DNA from: Lachnoclostridium sp. An14
GTDB lineage: Bacteria > Bacillota > Clostridia > Lachnospirales > Lachnospiraceae
Direction: 5' to 3'
DNA: 64,000 nt
Assembly: GCF_002160755.1 (NCBI RefSeq)
Contig: NZ_NFLE01000010.1
Location: forward strand, 56,083-120,082
How positions within the stretch are numbered: the first letter of the stretch is position 1; each line of letters opens with the position of its first letter. The notes under the pieces are model-generated. The model was not told the DNA's origin, searched no databases, and was given only the letters and a program-made list of their open reading frames with translations. The position numbers and the translations under genes were made by a program. Shown in pieces: positions 49,162-57,409 of the stretch.

Positions 49162-49997
49162 CCTCCCACCTCCTTGCTGGTATAGTGAAAGAACACGTCC
49201 TCCAACGTGGATTTTCCCACGTTGCAGAGCACATCCATCCCGGCGGCCCTGGCTCTCGCCTCCGCCAGGGTGGGGAAAAATTCTGACCGCCGTTTCTCTC
49301 CCCCGTCGTACTCCACCTTAAAGCTGCCAATCTCCGCGATCAGCCCCTCCGGCGTGTTCTCCCGGAAAATTTTGCCTCCGTCAATGAGCATCACCTGGTC
49401 GCAGAGCTGCTCCGCCTCCTCGATGTAATGGGTGGTGAGGAGGATCGTTTTCCCCTCCTTGTGCTGCAGGCGCAGAAAATCCCAGATGTCCCGGCGGGCG
49501 TTGGGGTCAATGCCCACGGTAGGCTCATCCAAAAACAGGTACTGGGGGTCGTGGATCAGGGATTTGGCGATCATCAGTTTCCGTTTCATCCCTCCCGACA
49601 GGTTCTGGGCCACCCTGGTTCTCACCCCGTCCAGCCCTAAAAATGCCAGCAGCCGGTCCGTGGCCGCTGCGATGTCCCCTTTGTCCATGCGGTACAGCCG
49701 GCCGGCGAACTCCATATTTTCCTCCACCGTCAGCTCCTTGTCCAGGTTGATGTGCTGGCTGGTGATCCCGATGGCCTGTTTTACCTCCACCGCGTTCCGG
49801 TCCATGACCTTCCCGTCAAAGGACACCGTGCCGGCATCGGGCATCAAAAGCCCGGTCATCATCCGCATCAGGGTGGTTTTCCCCGCCCCGTTGGGCCCTA
49901 AAAGCCCCAAAAACGTCCCGTCCGGCACCTTCATGGACACCTCCCGGACGGCGTCTACCGTTCCAAAGCTCTTGCAGAGCGCCTCGCATACAATCAT
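49152..49997 (-). CDS. ABC transporter ATP-binding protein
   Basis: 281 residues. Walker A is GPNGAGKTTLMRMMTG, the signature is NLSGGMKRKLMIAK, and Walker B is YLFLDEPTVGIDP, followed by the H-loop THYIEEAE. This is the CcmA/DrrA/NodI branch, which works with a two-gene ABC-2 exporter. The C-terminal 60 residues form the extra DrrA-type domain. Possible substrates are drugs or polyketides; unknown. Confidence 0.93.
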   Translation of the reverse strand: MIVCEALCKSFGTVDAVREVSMKVPDGTFLGLLGPNGAGKTTLMRMMTGLLMPDAGTVSFDGKVMDRNAVEVKQAIGITSQHINLDKELTVEENMEFAGRLYRMDKGDIAAATDRLLAFLGLDGVRTRVAQNLSGGMKRKLMIAKSLIHDPQYLFLDEPTVGIDPNARRDIWDFLRLQHKEGKTILLTTHYIEEAEQLCDQVMLIDGGKIFRENTPEGLIAEIGSFKVEYDGGEKRRSEFFPTLAEARARAAGMDVLCNVGKSTLEDVFFHYTSKEVGGWR

Positions 49998-50161
49998 CGA
50001 ATCTCCTCCCCGCCCCCAAAACAGGCGGCAAAGAGACCGTAAGCCGTGTTTCTTCCCATCTTCTGACCTTTCGTTTCCCTCTCATAAAAATGTGCAGGCG
50101 GAAACCTGCGATACATAGCATGGTAGCACACTTTAAAGGCCGGGGCAAGATTTATTTTTCC

Positions 50162-50190
50162 TTGACAACGGCCGCCGTCTGTGTCAGAAT
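50162..50190 (+). promoter_or_regulatory. mgtE promoter
   Basis: TTGACA (50162-50167) and CAGAAT (50185-50190) are 17 bases apart, directly before the M-box leader. Confidence 0.6.
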
Positions 50191-50205
50191 GAAGGGGCAA
50201 TAATA

Positions 50206-50350
50206 TTCGGTAGGTGAGGCTACCTCAGGGATATGGGTTGCTGCCGGTTAAAGGTGGAGACACTCTTAATCTGGTCAACAGTCTGCGTCGTTTCAAGGCG
50301 CCGAATAACGCAACTGCACGCCCTGGGAAGCTAAAGCTTGAACGATATGA
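50206..50350 (+). ncRNA. M-box (ykoK-type) magnesium riboswitch
   Basis: Conserved M-box blocks are present in order: GGTAGGTGAGGCTACCTC at the 5' end, CTGCCGG, then GGTCAACAG, and CTGGGAAGCTAAAGCTTGAAC at the 3' end. The class binds Mg2+ and shuts down Mg2+ uptake genes. The downstream hairpin with a T run is the expression platform: high Mg2+ would favour the terminator. mgtE follows. Confidence 0.92.
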
Positions 50351-50363
50351 TACGTACCCGTAC

Positions 50364-50403
50364 CGCCATATCATACGTTTAGGCCGTGTGATATGGCTTT
50401 TTT
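50364..50403 (+). terminator. M-box expression-platform terminator
   Basis: GCCATATCA...TGATATGGC pairs around a 20-base loop that can pair further (ACG/CGT) and is followed by six T. GATATGATACGT upstream (50344-50355) could pair with the left arm, giving an antiterminator. Confidence 0.8.
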
Positions 50404-50453
50404 ATGTCATAGGAAAGCGTTTCCCATGACACAAAAGCCTCCGGCGGGAGGCG
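50404..50453 (+). repeat. Double-hairpin intergenic element, copy B
   Basis: TGTCATAGGAAA-GCG-TTTCCCATGACA (50405-50431) forms a hairpin with one mismatch, followed by GCCTCC-GGCG-GGAGGC. Positions 50426-50453 are identical to 12070-12097 read on the minus strand. Here it lies within the mgtE leader, after the riboswitch terminator. Confidence 0.65.
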
Positions 50454-50483
50454 ATCTATTTTGATGAGAAAGGAGGCAGATGA

Positions 50484-50576
50484 ATGGACGGCGACAGTTA
50501 CCCTGACACAACTAACACGGGATATGCGGACCTATGCGGCCGTTCGGCATCTGCGGGGGTTCGCCTGTCCCTCTGA
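50484..50576 (+). CDS. Possible 30-residue leader peptide of mgtE
   Basis: An ATG at 50484 has AGGAGG 7 bases upstream and opens a 30-codon frame (starting MDGDSYPDTTNTGY) that ends at TGA 50574-50576, 18 bases before the mgtE start. The ribosome site is as good as that of mgtE. An overlapping 8-codon frame also starts at 50480. It may be a regulatory leader or chance; no known leader-peptide family is matched. Confidence 0.35.
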   Translation: MDGDSYPDTTNTGYADLCGRSASAGVRLSL

Positions 50577-50594
50577 CGAAAAGGAGGAACCCCT

Positions 50595-51998
50595 ATGAAA
50601 AGACAGGACTTTATCAACGAGAACATGACCCTGGAAATCATCCGTTTCATCCGCAGGAGCCCGGACCAGACGGCGCTCCTCTCCGGCCTGGACGCCTACC
50701 ATGACCGGGATATCGCCCTGGCCCTGGAGGCCCTTACCCCCGCTGAGCGGCAGGCCCTCTACGGCGTCCTGGGCGAAGGATGGACGGCGGAACTTTTCCC
50801 CTACTACGAGGAGGCGGACAGCCGCTTGACGGAGCTGACCCCGGACCAGGCGGCAGGCATCCTGGAGCACATGGATTCCGACGAGGCCGCCAGGCTTTTG
50901 GAGCAGGTGCCGGAATCCTTCGCCCGCAGCGTCGAGCCGCGGCTGAGCCGGGAAACCTCCGGGGAAATCCGGTTTCTCGCCTCCTACGGAGACGATGAGA
51001 TCGGCAGCCTTATGACCACCAACTACATCTCCATCCGCCGGGATCTGACGGTCAAGGAGGCTATGACAGAGCTGATCCGCCAGAGCGAGGAAAACGACAA
51101 CATTTCCACCCTCTACGCCGTGGACGAGTCCGGCCGCTTTGCCGGAGCCATCGACTTAAAGGAACTGATCCTGGCCAGGGAGCACACGCCCTTAGAGACC
51201 ATTATCACTGCCTCTTACCCCTTCGTTTACGACCACGACGACCCGGAAGCCTGCATGGACTGGATCCGGGACTATGAGGAAGACTCCCTTCCCGTGCTAA
51301 ACGGGGACCGCCGGCTGGTGGGAGTGATCACCGTCCAGGACGTGGTGGACTACGTGGAGGCCAGATCCAGAGAGGTCTACAGCAAGCTGGCGGGCATCGC
51401 CGAGGGCGGGGAAAATGAGGATTTAAAGGAAACCCTGGCAGTGAGCATGAAAAAGCGGCTCCCCTGGCTGGTGGCCCTGCTGTTTCTGGGAATGATGGTG
51501 TCCACGGTGGTGGGGATGTTTGAGGGCATTGTGGCAAAAATCGCCCTTCTCATCTGTTTCCAGTCCCTGATCCTGGATATGGCGGGAAATGTGGGCACCC
51601 AGTCCCTGGCGGTCACCATCCGGGTGCTCATGGACGACGGGGTCACCATGAGAGAAAAGCTGGCCCTGGTGTGGAAAGAAGTGCGGATCGGCCTGGCAAA
51701 CGGCGGCCTTTTAGGCCTGGTGGCCTTCGTCTGCATCGGAATATACGTGTTTCTGCTCAAGGGCCAGGCCCTGGTGTACGCCTTTTCCGTCTCCGCCTGC
51801 GTGGGCATCTCCCTGGTGTTAGCCATGGCCATCTCCAGCCTGGCGGGAACGGTCATCCCCCTGTTTTTCCACAAGATCAAGGTGGATCCGGCGGTGGCCT
51901 CCGGCCCTCTCATCACCACGGTCAACGACCTGGTAGCCGTAGTCACCTACTATGGGATGGCCTGGCTGATGCTGGTTCGCCTGCTGCGGCTGGCGTGA
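50595..51998 (+). CDS. mgtE: Magnesium transporter MgtE
   Basis: 467 residues with AGGAGG 7 bases before the ATG. An N-terminal MgtE domain (about 15-130, EHMDSDEAARLLEQVPESFA) is followed by two CBS domains (about 135-255, MTTNYISIRRDLTVKEAM and VGVITVQDVVDYVEA), a connecting helix and five membrane segments (about 285-467), with the pore region DMAGNVGTQSLAVTIR. The cytosolic domains sense Mg2+ and gate the channel. The M-box in its leader adds control by RNA. Confidence 0.96.
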   Translation: MKRQDFINENMTLEIIRFIRRSPDQTALLSGLDAYHDRDIALALEALTPAERQALYGVLGEGWTAELFPYYEEADSRLTELTPDQAAGILEHMDSDEAARLLEQVPESFARSVEPRLSRETSGEIRFLASYGDDEIGSLMTTNYISIRRDLTVKEAMTELIRQSEENDNISTLYAVDESGRFAGAIDLKELILAREHTPLETIITASYPFVYDHDDPEACMDWIRDYEEDSLPVLNGDRRLVGVITVQDVVDYVEARSREVYSKLAGIAEGGENEDLKETLAVSMKKRLPWLVALLFLGMMVSTVVGMFEGIVAKIALLICFQSLILDMAGNVGTQSLAVTIRVLMDDGVTMREKLALVWKEVRIGLANGGLLGLVAFVCIGIYVFLLKGQALVYAFSVSACVGISLVLAMAISSLAGTVIPLFFHKIKVDPAVASGPLITTVNDLVAVVTYYGMAWLMLVRLLRLA

Positions 51999-52061
51999 AG
52001 GCTGAGGACGGCTGAAACCGGTGGGGAGCTGAACGGGTTTCCAGCGCCCAGGGCGCAAAAC

Positions 52062-52106
52062 GGCCGGGCCGGAAATATCTGAATTTCCGGCCCGGCCCAT
52101 GGTTTT
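52062..52106 (+). terminator. Bidirectional terminator between mgtE and DUF503
   Basis: GGCCGGGCCGGAAAT (52062-52076) and ATTTCCGGCCCGGCC (52083-52097) form a perfect 15-bp stem with a 6-base loop, followed by CATGGTTTTT on the plus strand and by CGTTTTG on the minus strand. Confidence 0.85.
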
Positions 52107-52118
52107 TCATCCCCCTGT

Positions 52119-52406
52119 CTACCGCAGCTCCCGCTCCACGGAGACGATTTCCGCCTCCGTATTCCTCTCCACAAAGTCTAAAATATCTTCCATCACGCTG
52201 TCCGCCTGGGCGCTGTGAGCCGCGACGGCCGCGATCCCGATGACAATGGTCTGGTGGACGTCCTGCTCCCCGGTCTCCGCTGCCGACACATGATACCTGT
52301 TTCCGATTTTTCCCAGCAGGCTTTTTACCACCATCCGTTTCTCCTTCAGGGAGTGCACCCAGGGGGCGTACAGCCGCAATTCCATCACTGCCACGTGAAC
52401 CTTCAT
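52119..52406 (-). CDS. DUF503 family protein
   Basis: 95 residues from the ATG at 52406, with GGAGG 6 bases upstream; its ATGA overlaps the stop of the upstream gene. The single DUF503 (YlxP-like) domain opens MKVHVAVMELRLYAPWVHSL and has the LKEKRMVVKSLLGKI block and a C-terminal EIVSVERELR strand. YlxP-like proteins are often encoded near rbfA/infB and may act in ribosome maturation; here the gene is instead third in an operon with two nucleotidyltransferases. Confidence 0.9.
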   Translation of the reverse strand: MKVHVAVMELRLYAPWVHSLKEKRMVVKSLLGKIGNRYHVSAAETGEQDVHQTIVIGIAAVAAHSAQADSVMEDILDFVERNTEAEIVSVERELR

Positions 52407-53188
52407 CCCTTTCCTCCCTTCTTCCATCCAACCGCCTTCAAAAACGCCCCGTTCAGCCCGCTCCAGTCCCGTTTTCTGTCGTCTGGCAGCGTTTCCGCCA
52501 GGGTTTTCTGCCGTTCCAGCTCCCCCTCGATAAATTCCTGGAGGATGGGGTTTTGGGGATGACGCTCCTGTTCTGCGGAGACCAGCTTGACCGCCAGCAC
52601 CTCCCCGATGGCCTCTTTTAAGGCCGGGGGCAGCTCCTGTTTCAGCAGTTCGTCAAAGGGAACAGGGGCTGGCCGCCGCCAGGTCTCCATATACCGCACC
52701 GCCAGCAGGGGGCGCAGGGCATAAAAATACTTCTTGTACCGCACCTGTTCCTCCTGCAACTCCTGGAGATACGTGTTTTTGGCTGTTCCATAGTAGTGGT
52801 ACACCGCCGTTTTCATGGAAAAATATGGCTCTGCCGCCTGAAACACTTCTTTCCAGCCCTCTGTGGTGCGGTACACCACCGGGGAATTGGCCCACTCAAA
52901 GAGGGTGGCGTTTCCTCTCTGAAACTGGATCAGGGCTTTCTTCAGATCCCAACCGTTCACATCCAGCACCTCGTCCAACTGCCACTCGATCACGTCCCTG
53001 GGGCCGTCCAGGCGCAGATATTCCTCCGCTGGGCGCACGTAAACAAAACGCACGTCGTAGTCGCTGTCCGGGGATGCCAGCCCCCAGGCCCGGCTCCCGG
53101 ACTCCACAGCGTGGAGAATGCGTACGTTTTCCCGTTTTTCAATCTCCAGCAACGTTTCCTCAATCTCTTTTCTGATGTCTCTCTCCAC
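52403..53188 (-). CDS. RlaP/YcgL-type nucleotidyltransferase (COG3541), copy 2
   Basis: 261 residues starting at a GTG (53188) with GGAGG 7 bases upstream and only 2 bases after the previous gene. A DNA-polymerase-beta-type nucleotidyltransferase site is visible: GSRAWGLASPDSDYDVRFVY (GS...SDxD). The C-terminal half is helical (KYFYALRPLLAVRYMETWRR). COG3541 proteins are linked in some bacteria with RNA repair, though most have no known substrate. It shares the active-site pattern, not overall close identity, with the gene at 53191-54207. Confidence 0.85.
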   Translation of the reverse strand: MERDIRKEIEETLLEIEKRENVRILHAVESGSRAWGLASPDSDYDVRFVYVRPAEEYLRLDGPRDVIEWQLDEVLDVNGWDLKKALIQFQRGNATLFEWANSPVVYRTTEGWKEVFQAAEPYFSMKTAVYHYYGTAKNTYLQELQEEQVRYKKYFYALRPLLAVRYMETWRRPAPVPFDELLKQELPPALKEAIGEVLAVKLVSAEQERHPQNPILQEFIEGELERQKTLAETLPDDRKRDWSGLNGAFLKAVGWKKGGKG

Positions 53189-53190
53189 GG

Positions 53191-54207
53191 CTACACCTCC
53201 AATGCCCTGCGGTTTATGGACTCCACAAACGTTTCCACCCGCTCCATATCCGGGTTGTCCGGCAGAATGCTCTCCCTGGCCGCTCGCTCCAGACGGGTTT
53301 CATAGTCTGCCAGCAGGTCGTAAAATTCCGGGGAGAAGGTTTTATCCTCCCGCTGGAACCCGCCGGTCCGGATCCGGACCAGTAGGTCATGTTCTTCTGT
53401 CCGCCTGGTGCGGATTTCTCCCCGCTCCAGAATGTCTATGGCCATCATAAACAGGCGGATCAGGTGCATGGCGTGCTTGTTTAAATGGTTGTCGTCCTTT
53501 TTTCGGTTCCGTTTTCCCAGCTTATCGTAATCCTTTACCACGTTGTGCATGGCGGCCCACATCCGTTCGTAGTCCCGCAGAGGCAGGTGGCGGTAGTCCG
53601 CGTCCACGAAGATTTCCGTCTCCAGCCCCGGATGCTCCGCCTGGTCGATGTAGAGCCGGATACTGCCCTTCTCAAAGGAGGCGTAGCGGCGCTGAAAGTC
53701 CTCCAGGGCGTTCCTCACGGAACGGAGAATGTGCTGCTCCCGCTCCTTTTGAGGCATGGAATCCCTGGCGATGGCGTTCTGCAGCCGCCGCAGCTGGGCT
53801 CCGGCGTAGCCGCCGAAGGATTTCGCCGCCCGCTTGGACAGGAAGATGGCCCTGTTTTCCAAAAGCTCCCGGCCCAGGGGGGTTAACATCAGGTACTGAT
53901 CCTCCTCCAGCCCCAGGATCTCGCAGGTGTTGGGGTTACACTCCAGAAGGAGTTTCACCATCTTATTGAAGGAATAGATCACCGTGTCCGTGCGGGTGTC
54001 CTCATACTGCTCAAACTCCGTCAGTCCTAACAGGTCGGAGGGCAGGTTTAAGGTGATGCCGCGAAAATCAATGTCGCTGTTTTCGTTATGGGTGCCGTAG
54101 GCGTAGCTGCCGCCCAGGCCCAAAAGAAGGATCCGCTTTCCCAGACGGGGCTCCGTCTGTAAAAAACGGTATAACTCTGTATTCAATAGCGCTTTAAAAT
54201 CCGGCAT
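53191..54207 (-). CDS. RlaP/YcgL-type nucleotidyltransferase (COG3541), copy 1
   Basis: 338 residues from the ATG at 54207, with AAAGGGGG upstream. The nucleotidyltransferase motif is GLGGSYAYGTHNENSDIDFR (GS...SDiD). A long helical C-terminal region follows (LGKRNRKKDDNHLNKHAMHL, then LIRLFMMAIDILERGEI). A longer frame up to 54954 only reads the sensor-kinase gene out of frame. First of a three-gene operon with a second nucleotidyltransferase and DUF503; substrate unknown. Confidence 0.85.
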   Translation of the reverse strand: MPDFKALLNTELYRFLQTEPRLGKRILLLGLGGSYAYGTHNENSDIDFRGITLNLPSDLLGLTEFEQYEDTRTDTVIYSFNKMVKLLLECNPNTCEILGLEEDQYLMLTPLGRELLENRAIFLSKRAAKSFGGYAGAQLRRLQNAIARDSMPQKEREQHILRSVRNALEDFQRRYASFEKGSIRLYIDQAEHPGLETEIFVDADYRHLPLRDYERMWAAMHNVVKDYDKLGKRNRKKDDNHLNKHAMHLIRLFMMAIDILERGEIRTRRTEEHDLLVRIRTGGFQREDKTFSPEFYDLLADYETRLERAARESILPDNPDMERVETFVESINRRALEV

Positions 54208-54347
54208 AAAAGCCCCCTTTCTGGGGAATTCCCCATCGGTTTCCCGGCATTTCAAAGGGACAGCCCTCTCCCGGGGTTCTGCCGCGGCCGCGGCTGATTT
54301 TTCCGCTGGAATAGCGTGGCCTTTTCCCCTCATTTTCCCGCCAGCCC

Positions 54348-56528
54348 TCACAGCACCTCGTCTATATGCTCCCCAATATCCGTTTTCAGGATAAATCCAT
54401 CCAGAAACCCGTTTTTCAGATACCAGGAGAATTTCTCCTCCTCTTTTCCGCTCATGAGAACGAGGCGGATGCCGGGATTTAGTTTCCGCACCATTTCCGC
54501 AAACTCCAGCCCGTTGATGGAGGGCATGGAGTAGTCGGTGAGGATCACGTCGCACAGCTCCCGTTTCTTTTGCAGCTTGGACAGCACCACCGCCGGATGG
54601 CTCCAGCACCTGACTTTGTACCCCTTTCGGGAGAGAAGGAGCTCCAGCGTCCGGAGCATCTCCGGATCGTCGTCCACCACACCCACACGGCTGACTTCCC
54701 TTCCGTTTTCCCCGCTGGTTTCCGGGACGTCTGCCTCCGTTTCCGGAAAATAGAGGAAAAATTCGGTCCCTTTTCCCGGCTCGCTCTCCAGGCGGATGGA
54801 ACCTCCCGCCACGGATACCATGTTCTGAATCACCGCCAGCCCCAGGCCAGTCCCCTTTCCTCTCCCCTTCGTGGTGTAAAAGGGCTCGAAAATCTTCTCC
54901 TGGGCCTCTTTGCTGATGCCGCAGCCCGTATCTTTTACCCGCAGCACCGCCCATGAGGACTCCGTCAGGTTCTCCTGCCCTTCCGGCGGGGGTACGGAGG
55001 TCTTATAAATCACGGACAGGCTGCCGCCGGTGTTCTCCATGGCATGAAAGGCATTGTTGCAGAGGTTCATAAGGATCTGCTCCGCCATTCCCGCCCGTCC
55101 TTTGATGTAAAAGTCCCGCTCCTCCAGCTCCGCGCGGAAACTGACGGATTCCGGCACCAGCTGGCGGATCATATCCACCGCCTGCCTCATTCCTTCCGTC
55201 AGATTGACGGCAGTGAGCCGGACGCTGGAATCCTGCCGGCTGAAGTCCAAAAGCTTTCTGGATAAGTCCGCCGCCTGGGAGGCCGCGTCCAGAATGCCCC
55301 GCACCAGCTCCTGATTTTCCGCCGAGATGGTCTCATCTGTCTCCAGCAGGCCGCCGTACACCATGACCGGCGTCAGATAGTTGTTGAACTCGTGGGCAAT
55401 CCGGCTGCTCATCTGTCCCACCGACTGCATCCGCTGGTACTGCTGGATCTGCTCCTCCTTCCGGTACAGCAGTTCCATGCCCTCGTTGATCTCCTTTAAA
55501 TAGGCGATCTCCCGTTTCTGCCCTCCGTATCTGACCACGCTTTTTGTGGTCACGTACACAAACAGGGCCACCATCAGAAGAAAGCATCCGCTCACCCAGG
55601 CCAGGCGCTGAATCATCCTGTTTAAGGGGCCGTTCAGCTCCTCGTAGGGGATGGTGGAATTGACAATCCAGCTCTCCCCCGGCAGCTGGATGGTGGTGTA
55701 TGCCACCACCCGCTTTTCCGGGTTCGGGTTCGGGCCTTCGTCGTCCCACTGGTAAGAATTGATCAATCCCACCCCCGCCGGCTGCTCCTGCTGCAGCTGA
55801 ATCCAGGCGAAAAGGTCGGTGAGATCCAGCTCCGGATACCGCTGGCTCCTGTCATAGACCGCGTCCATACCGATCTGATCGGGAGCGTGGTGCATAATAA
55901 TAGAAAGGCTGCTGTCCTTCACCACGGAATAGCCCCCGTCCCCGATCCGCACCGGCTCCACAATCCGGTCGTACACCGCGTCCAGATTCATGGCGTACAC
56001 TGCCGTATATTCTTCATTTCCACAGGAAAACCTTCTGGAAATATACATTTCATACCGCTTTTGGGAAACATCCAGGCGCTTGCCGCAGATCACCGCCCGG
56101 TCCCCTTCGGGAATGCTCTCAACGTCCAGCTCCACCTTACCCTGTTCATAGATCCGCTGTCCTTCGGCGTCAAAACAGACCTCCGCCACATACAGCTCAT
56201 CCCCGCTGTCCAGAAAGGCGGCGGAAGCCTGTTCCTTTGCCTCCGCATCCCAGATTTTCCTCTGTTCCTCCGCGGTATCATAGTACAGGTCGATCCGCGC
56301 CAGCTCCTGATTGATAAAATTCACCAGGCTGGCCCCCACCGTCTCCGCCATGGTGAGCAGCTCCTCCTGCTGCATTTCAATCAGATCCTTCTTATAATCG
56401 GAATAGGAGCGGACCGTGAGAAACACAATCACCCAGGTGGCCAAAAGGCCGGCAGCCACGGTAAATACCGCGGCCCCCGCTCCGTACCCCCACTCCTTCC
56501 GTCCCTGCTTCGTTTTATGACCGTCCAT
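54348..56528 (-). CDS. Hybrid sensor histidine kinase with extracytoplasmic Cache-like domain and receiver
   Basis: 726 residues from the ATG at 56528, within the 3' end of the response regulator gene (14-base overlap); a TTG at 56543 is an alternative. A first membrane segment (about 18-42) leads into a long extracytoplasmic dCache-like domain (about 45-300), then a second membrane segment (about 305-325). HisKA with the phospho-His in MSSRIAHEFNNYLTP (about 383), HATPase with DTGCGISKEAQEKIFEPFY, and a C-terminal receiver with Asp in ILTDYSMPSING complete it. It probably senses a small carboxylate, given the neighbouring transporter. Confidence 0.9.
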   Translation of the reverse strand: MDGHKTKQGRKEWGYGAGAAVFTVAAGLLATWVIVFLTVRSYSDYKKDLIEMQQEELLTMAETVGASLVNFINQELARIDLYYDTAEEQRKIWDAEAKEQASAAFLDSGDELYVAEVCFDAEGQRIYEQGKVELDVESIPEGDRAVICGKRLDVSQKRYEMYISRRFSCGNEEYTAVYAMNLDAVYDRIVEPVRIGDGGYSVVKDSSLSIIMHHAPDQIGMDAVYDRSQRYPELDLTDLFAWIQLQQEQPAGVGLINSYQWDDEGPNPNPEKRVVAYTTIQLPGESWIVNSTIPYEELNGPLNRMIQRLAWVSGCFLLMVALFVYVTTKSVVRYGGQKREIAYLKEINEGMELLYRKEEQIQQYQRMQSVGQMSSRIAHEFNNYLTPVMVYGGLLETDETISAENQELVRGILDAASQAADLSRKLLDFSRQDSSVRLTAVNLTEGMRQAVDMIRQLVPESVSFRAELEERDFYIKGRAGMAEQILMNLCNNAFHAMENTGGSLSVIYKTSVPPPEGQENLTESSWAVLRVKDTGCGISKEAQEKIFEPFYTTKGRGKGTGLGLAVIQNMVSVAGGSIRLESEPGKGTEFFLYFPETEADVPETSGENGREVSRVGVVDDDPEMLRTLELLLSRKGYKVRCWSHPAVVLSKLQKKRELCDVILTDYSMPSINGLEFAEMVRKLNPGIRLVLMSGKEEEKFSWYLKNGFLDGFILKTDIGEHIDEVL

Positions 56529-57207
56529 AGAAAATGTACCCAATTCCCCGCACGGTTTTTAAATACACCGGCTGGCTCCCGTTTTCCTCAATTTTTTCCC
56601 GAATCCGTTTGATATACACCATGATGGTGTTGTCATCCACCACCTGCTCGCTCCACACCTGGCAGTACAGCTGCTCTTTGGTAAAGACCTGTCCCGGGTG
56701 CTCCATGAAAAAACGGAACAGCGCCAGCTCCCTGGCGGTAAAATTTAACAGCCTGCCGTCCTTTCTGCACTCCAGTTTCATCAGATCAAAGCTGAAGGGC
56801 CCCACCTCCACCGTATTCCGGCGCTGATGGCTGTACACGCTGTTTCGCCGGATCAGGGCCTTCACCTTCTGAATCAGCACCGACAGGTGAAAGGGCTTTG
56901 TCAGGTAATCATCGGCCCCCAATCCCAGCCCCAGCACCTGATCCATCTCCTGATCCCTTCCGCTGAGCATGAGCACCGGCGTCATGATCCCCTCTGCCCG
57001 GAGTTTCTGGAGAATGGCGTATCCGTCCATATCCTGCATCATCACATCCAGCACGATCAGGTCATAGGTCTGCTCCCCGATCCGTTTCAGCCCGTCTTCT
57101 CCGCAGGCCGCCTCGTCCACTTCCATCCCTTCCCGGACAAATGCCGTCTTCAGCGCCAGCCGTACCGCCAGCTCGTCATCTATAATCAGTATTTTTTCTT
57201 TTGCCAT
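56515..57207 (-). CDS. OmpR/PhoB-type response regulator
   Basis: 230 residues. The receiver (about 1-115) has D10, D11 and the phosphorylation Asp D54 (LIVLDVMMQDMDGY). The winged-helix DNA-binding domain (about 130-228) has LNFTARELALFRFFMEHPG and YIKRIREKIEENGS. It lies directly upstream of the hybrid kinase gene, with a 14-base overlap, and is the likely partner. The CitMHS transporter lies upstream across a terminator and could be its target. Confidence 0.93.
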   Translation of the reverse strand: MAKEKILIIDDELAVRLALKTAFVREGMEVDEAACGEDGLKRIGEQTYDLIVLDVMMQDMDGYAILQKLRAEGIMTPVLMLSGRDQEMDQVLGLGLGADDYLTKPFHLSVLIQKVKALIRRNSVYSHQRRNTVEVGPFSFDLMKLECRKDGRLLNFTARELALFRFFMEHPGQVFTKEQLYCQVWSEQVVDDNTIMVYIKRIREKIEENGSQPVYLKTVRGIGYIFYGRS

Positions 57208-57351
57208 TGCTGCACCCCTTTTTCTCCGCGTCTTATCTGAATATTATAGCGTTTTCCTATTCTAAACGCAACGGTTCCTGTTTTCCCATCTCTGCGGCCC
57301 GGTCTCTCTGCCCTTCGGAACCTTTCCTTTCTCTGAAATCGTTCATACGAC

Positions 57352-57394
57352 AAAAAGATATGGGAAAACGCGGAACCGTTTCCCATATCTTTTT
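57352..57394 (-). terminator. Terminator of the CitMHS-type transporter gene
   Basis: AAAAAGATATGGGAAA (57352-57367) and TTTCCCATATCTTTTT (57379-57394) form a perfect 16-bp stem with an 11-base loop. On the minus strand it ends in TTTTTGT. It may work both ways. Confidence 0.88.
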
Positions 57395-57409
57395 GTAATT
57401 TTCGCGAAA

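Noticed and set aside
54208..54954. Long upstream extension of the nucleotidyltransferase at 53191
   Set aside because: It overlaps the sensor-kinase gene out of frame and an ATG with a ribosome site exists at 54207.
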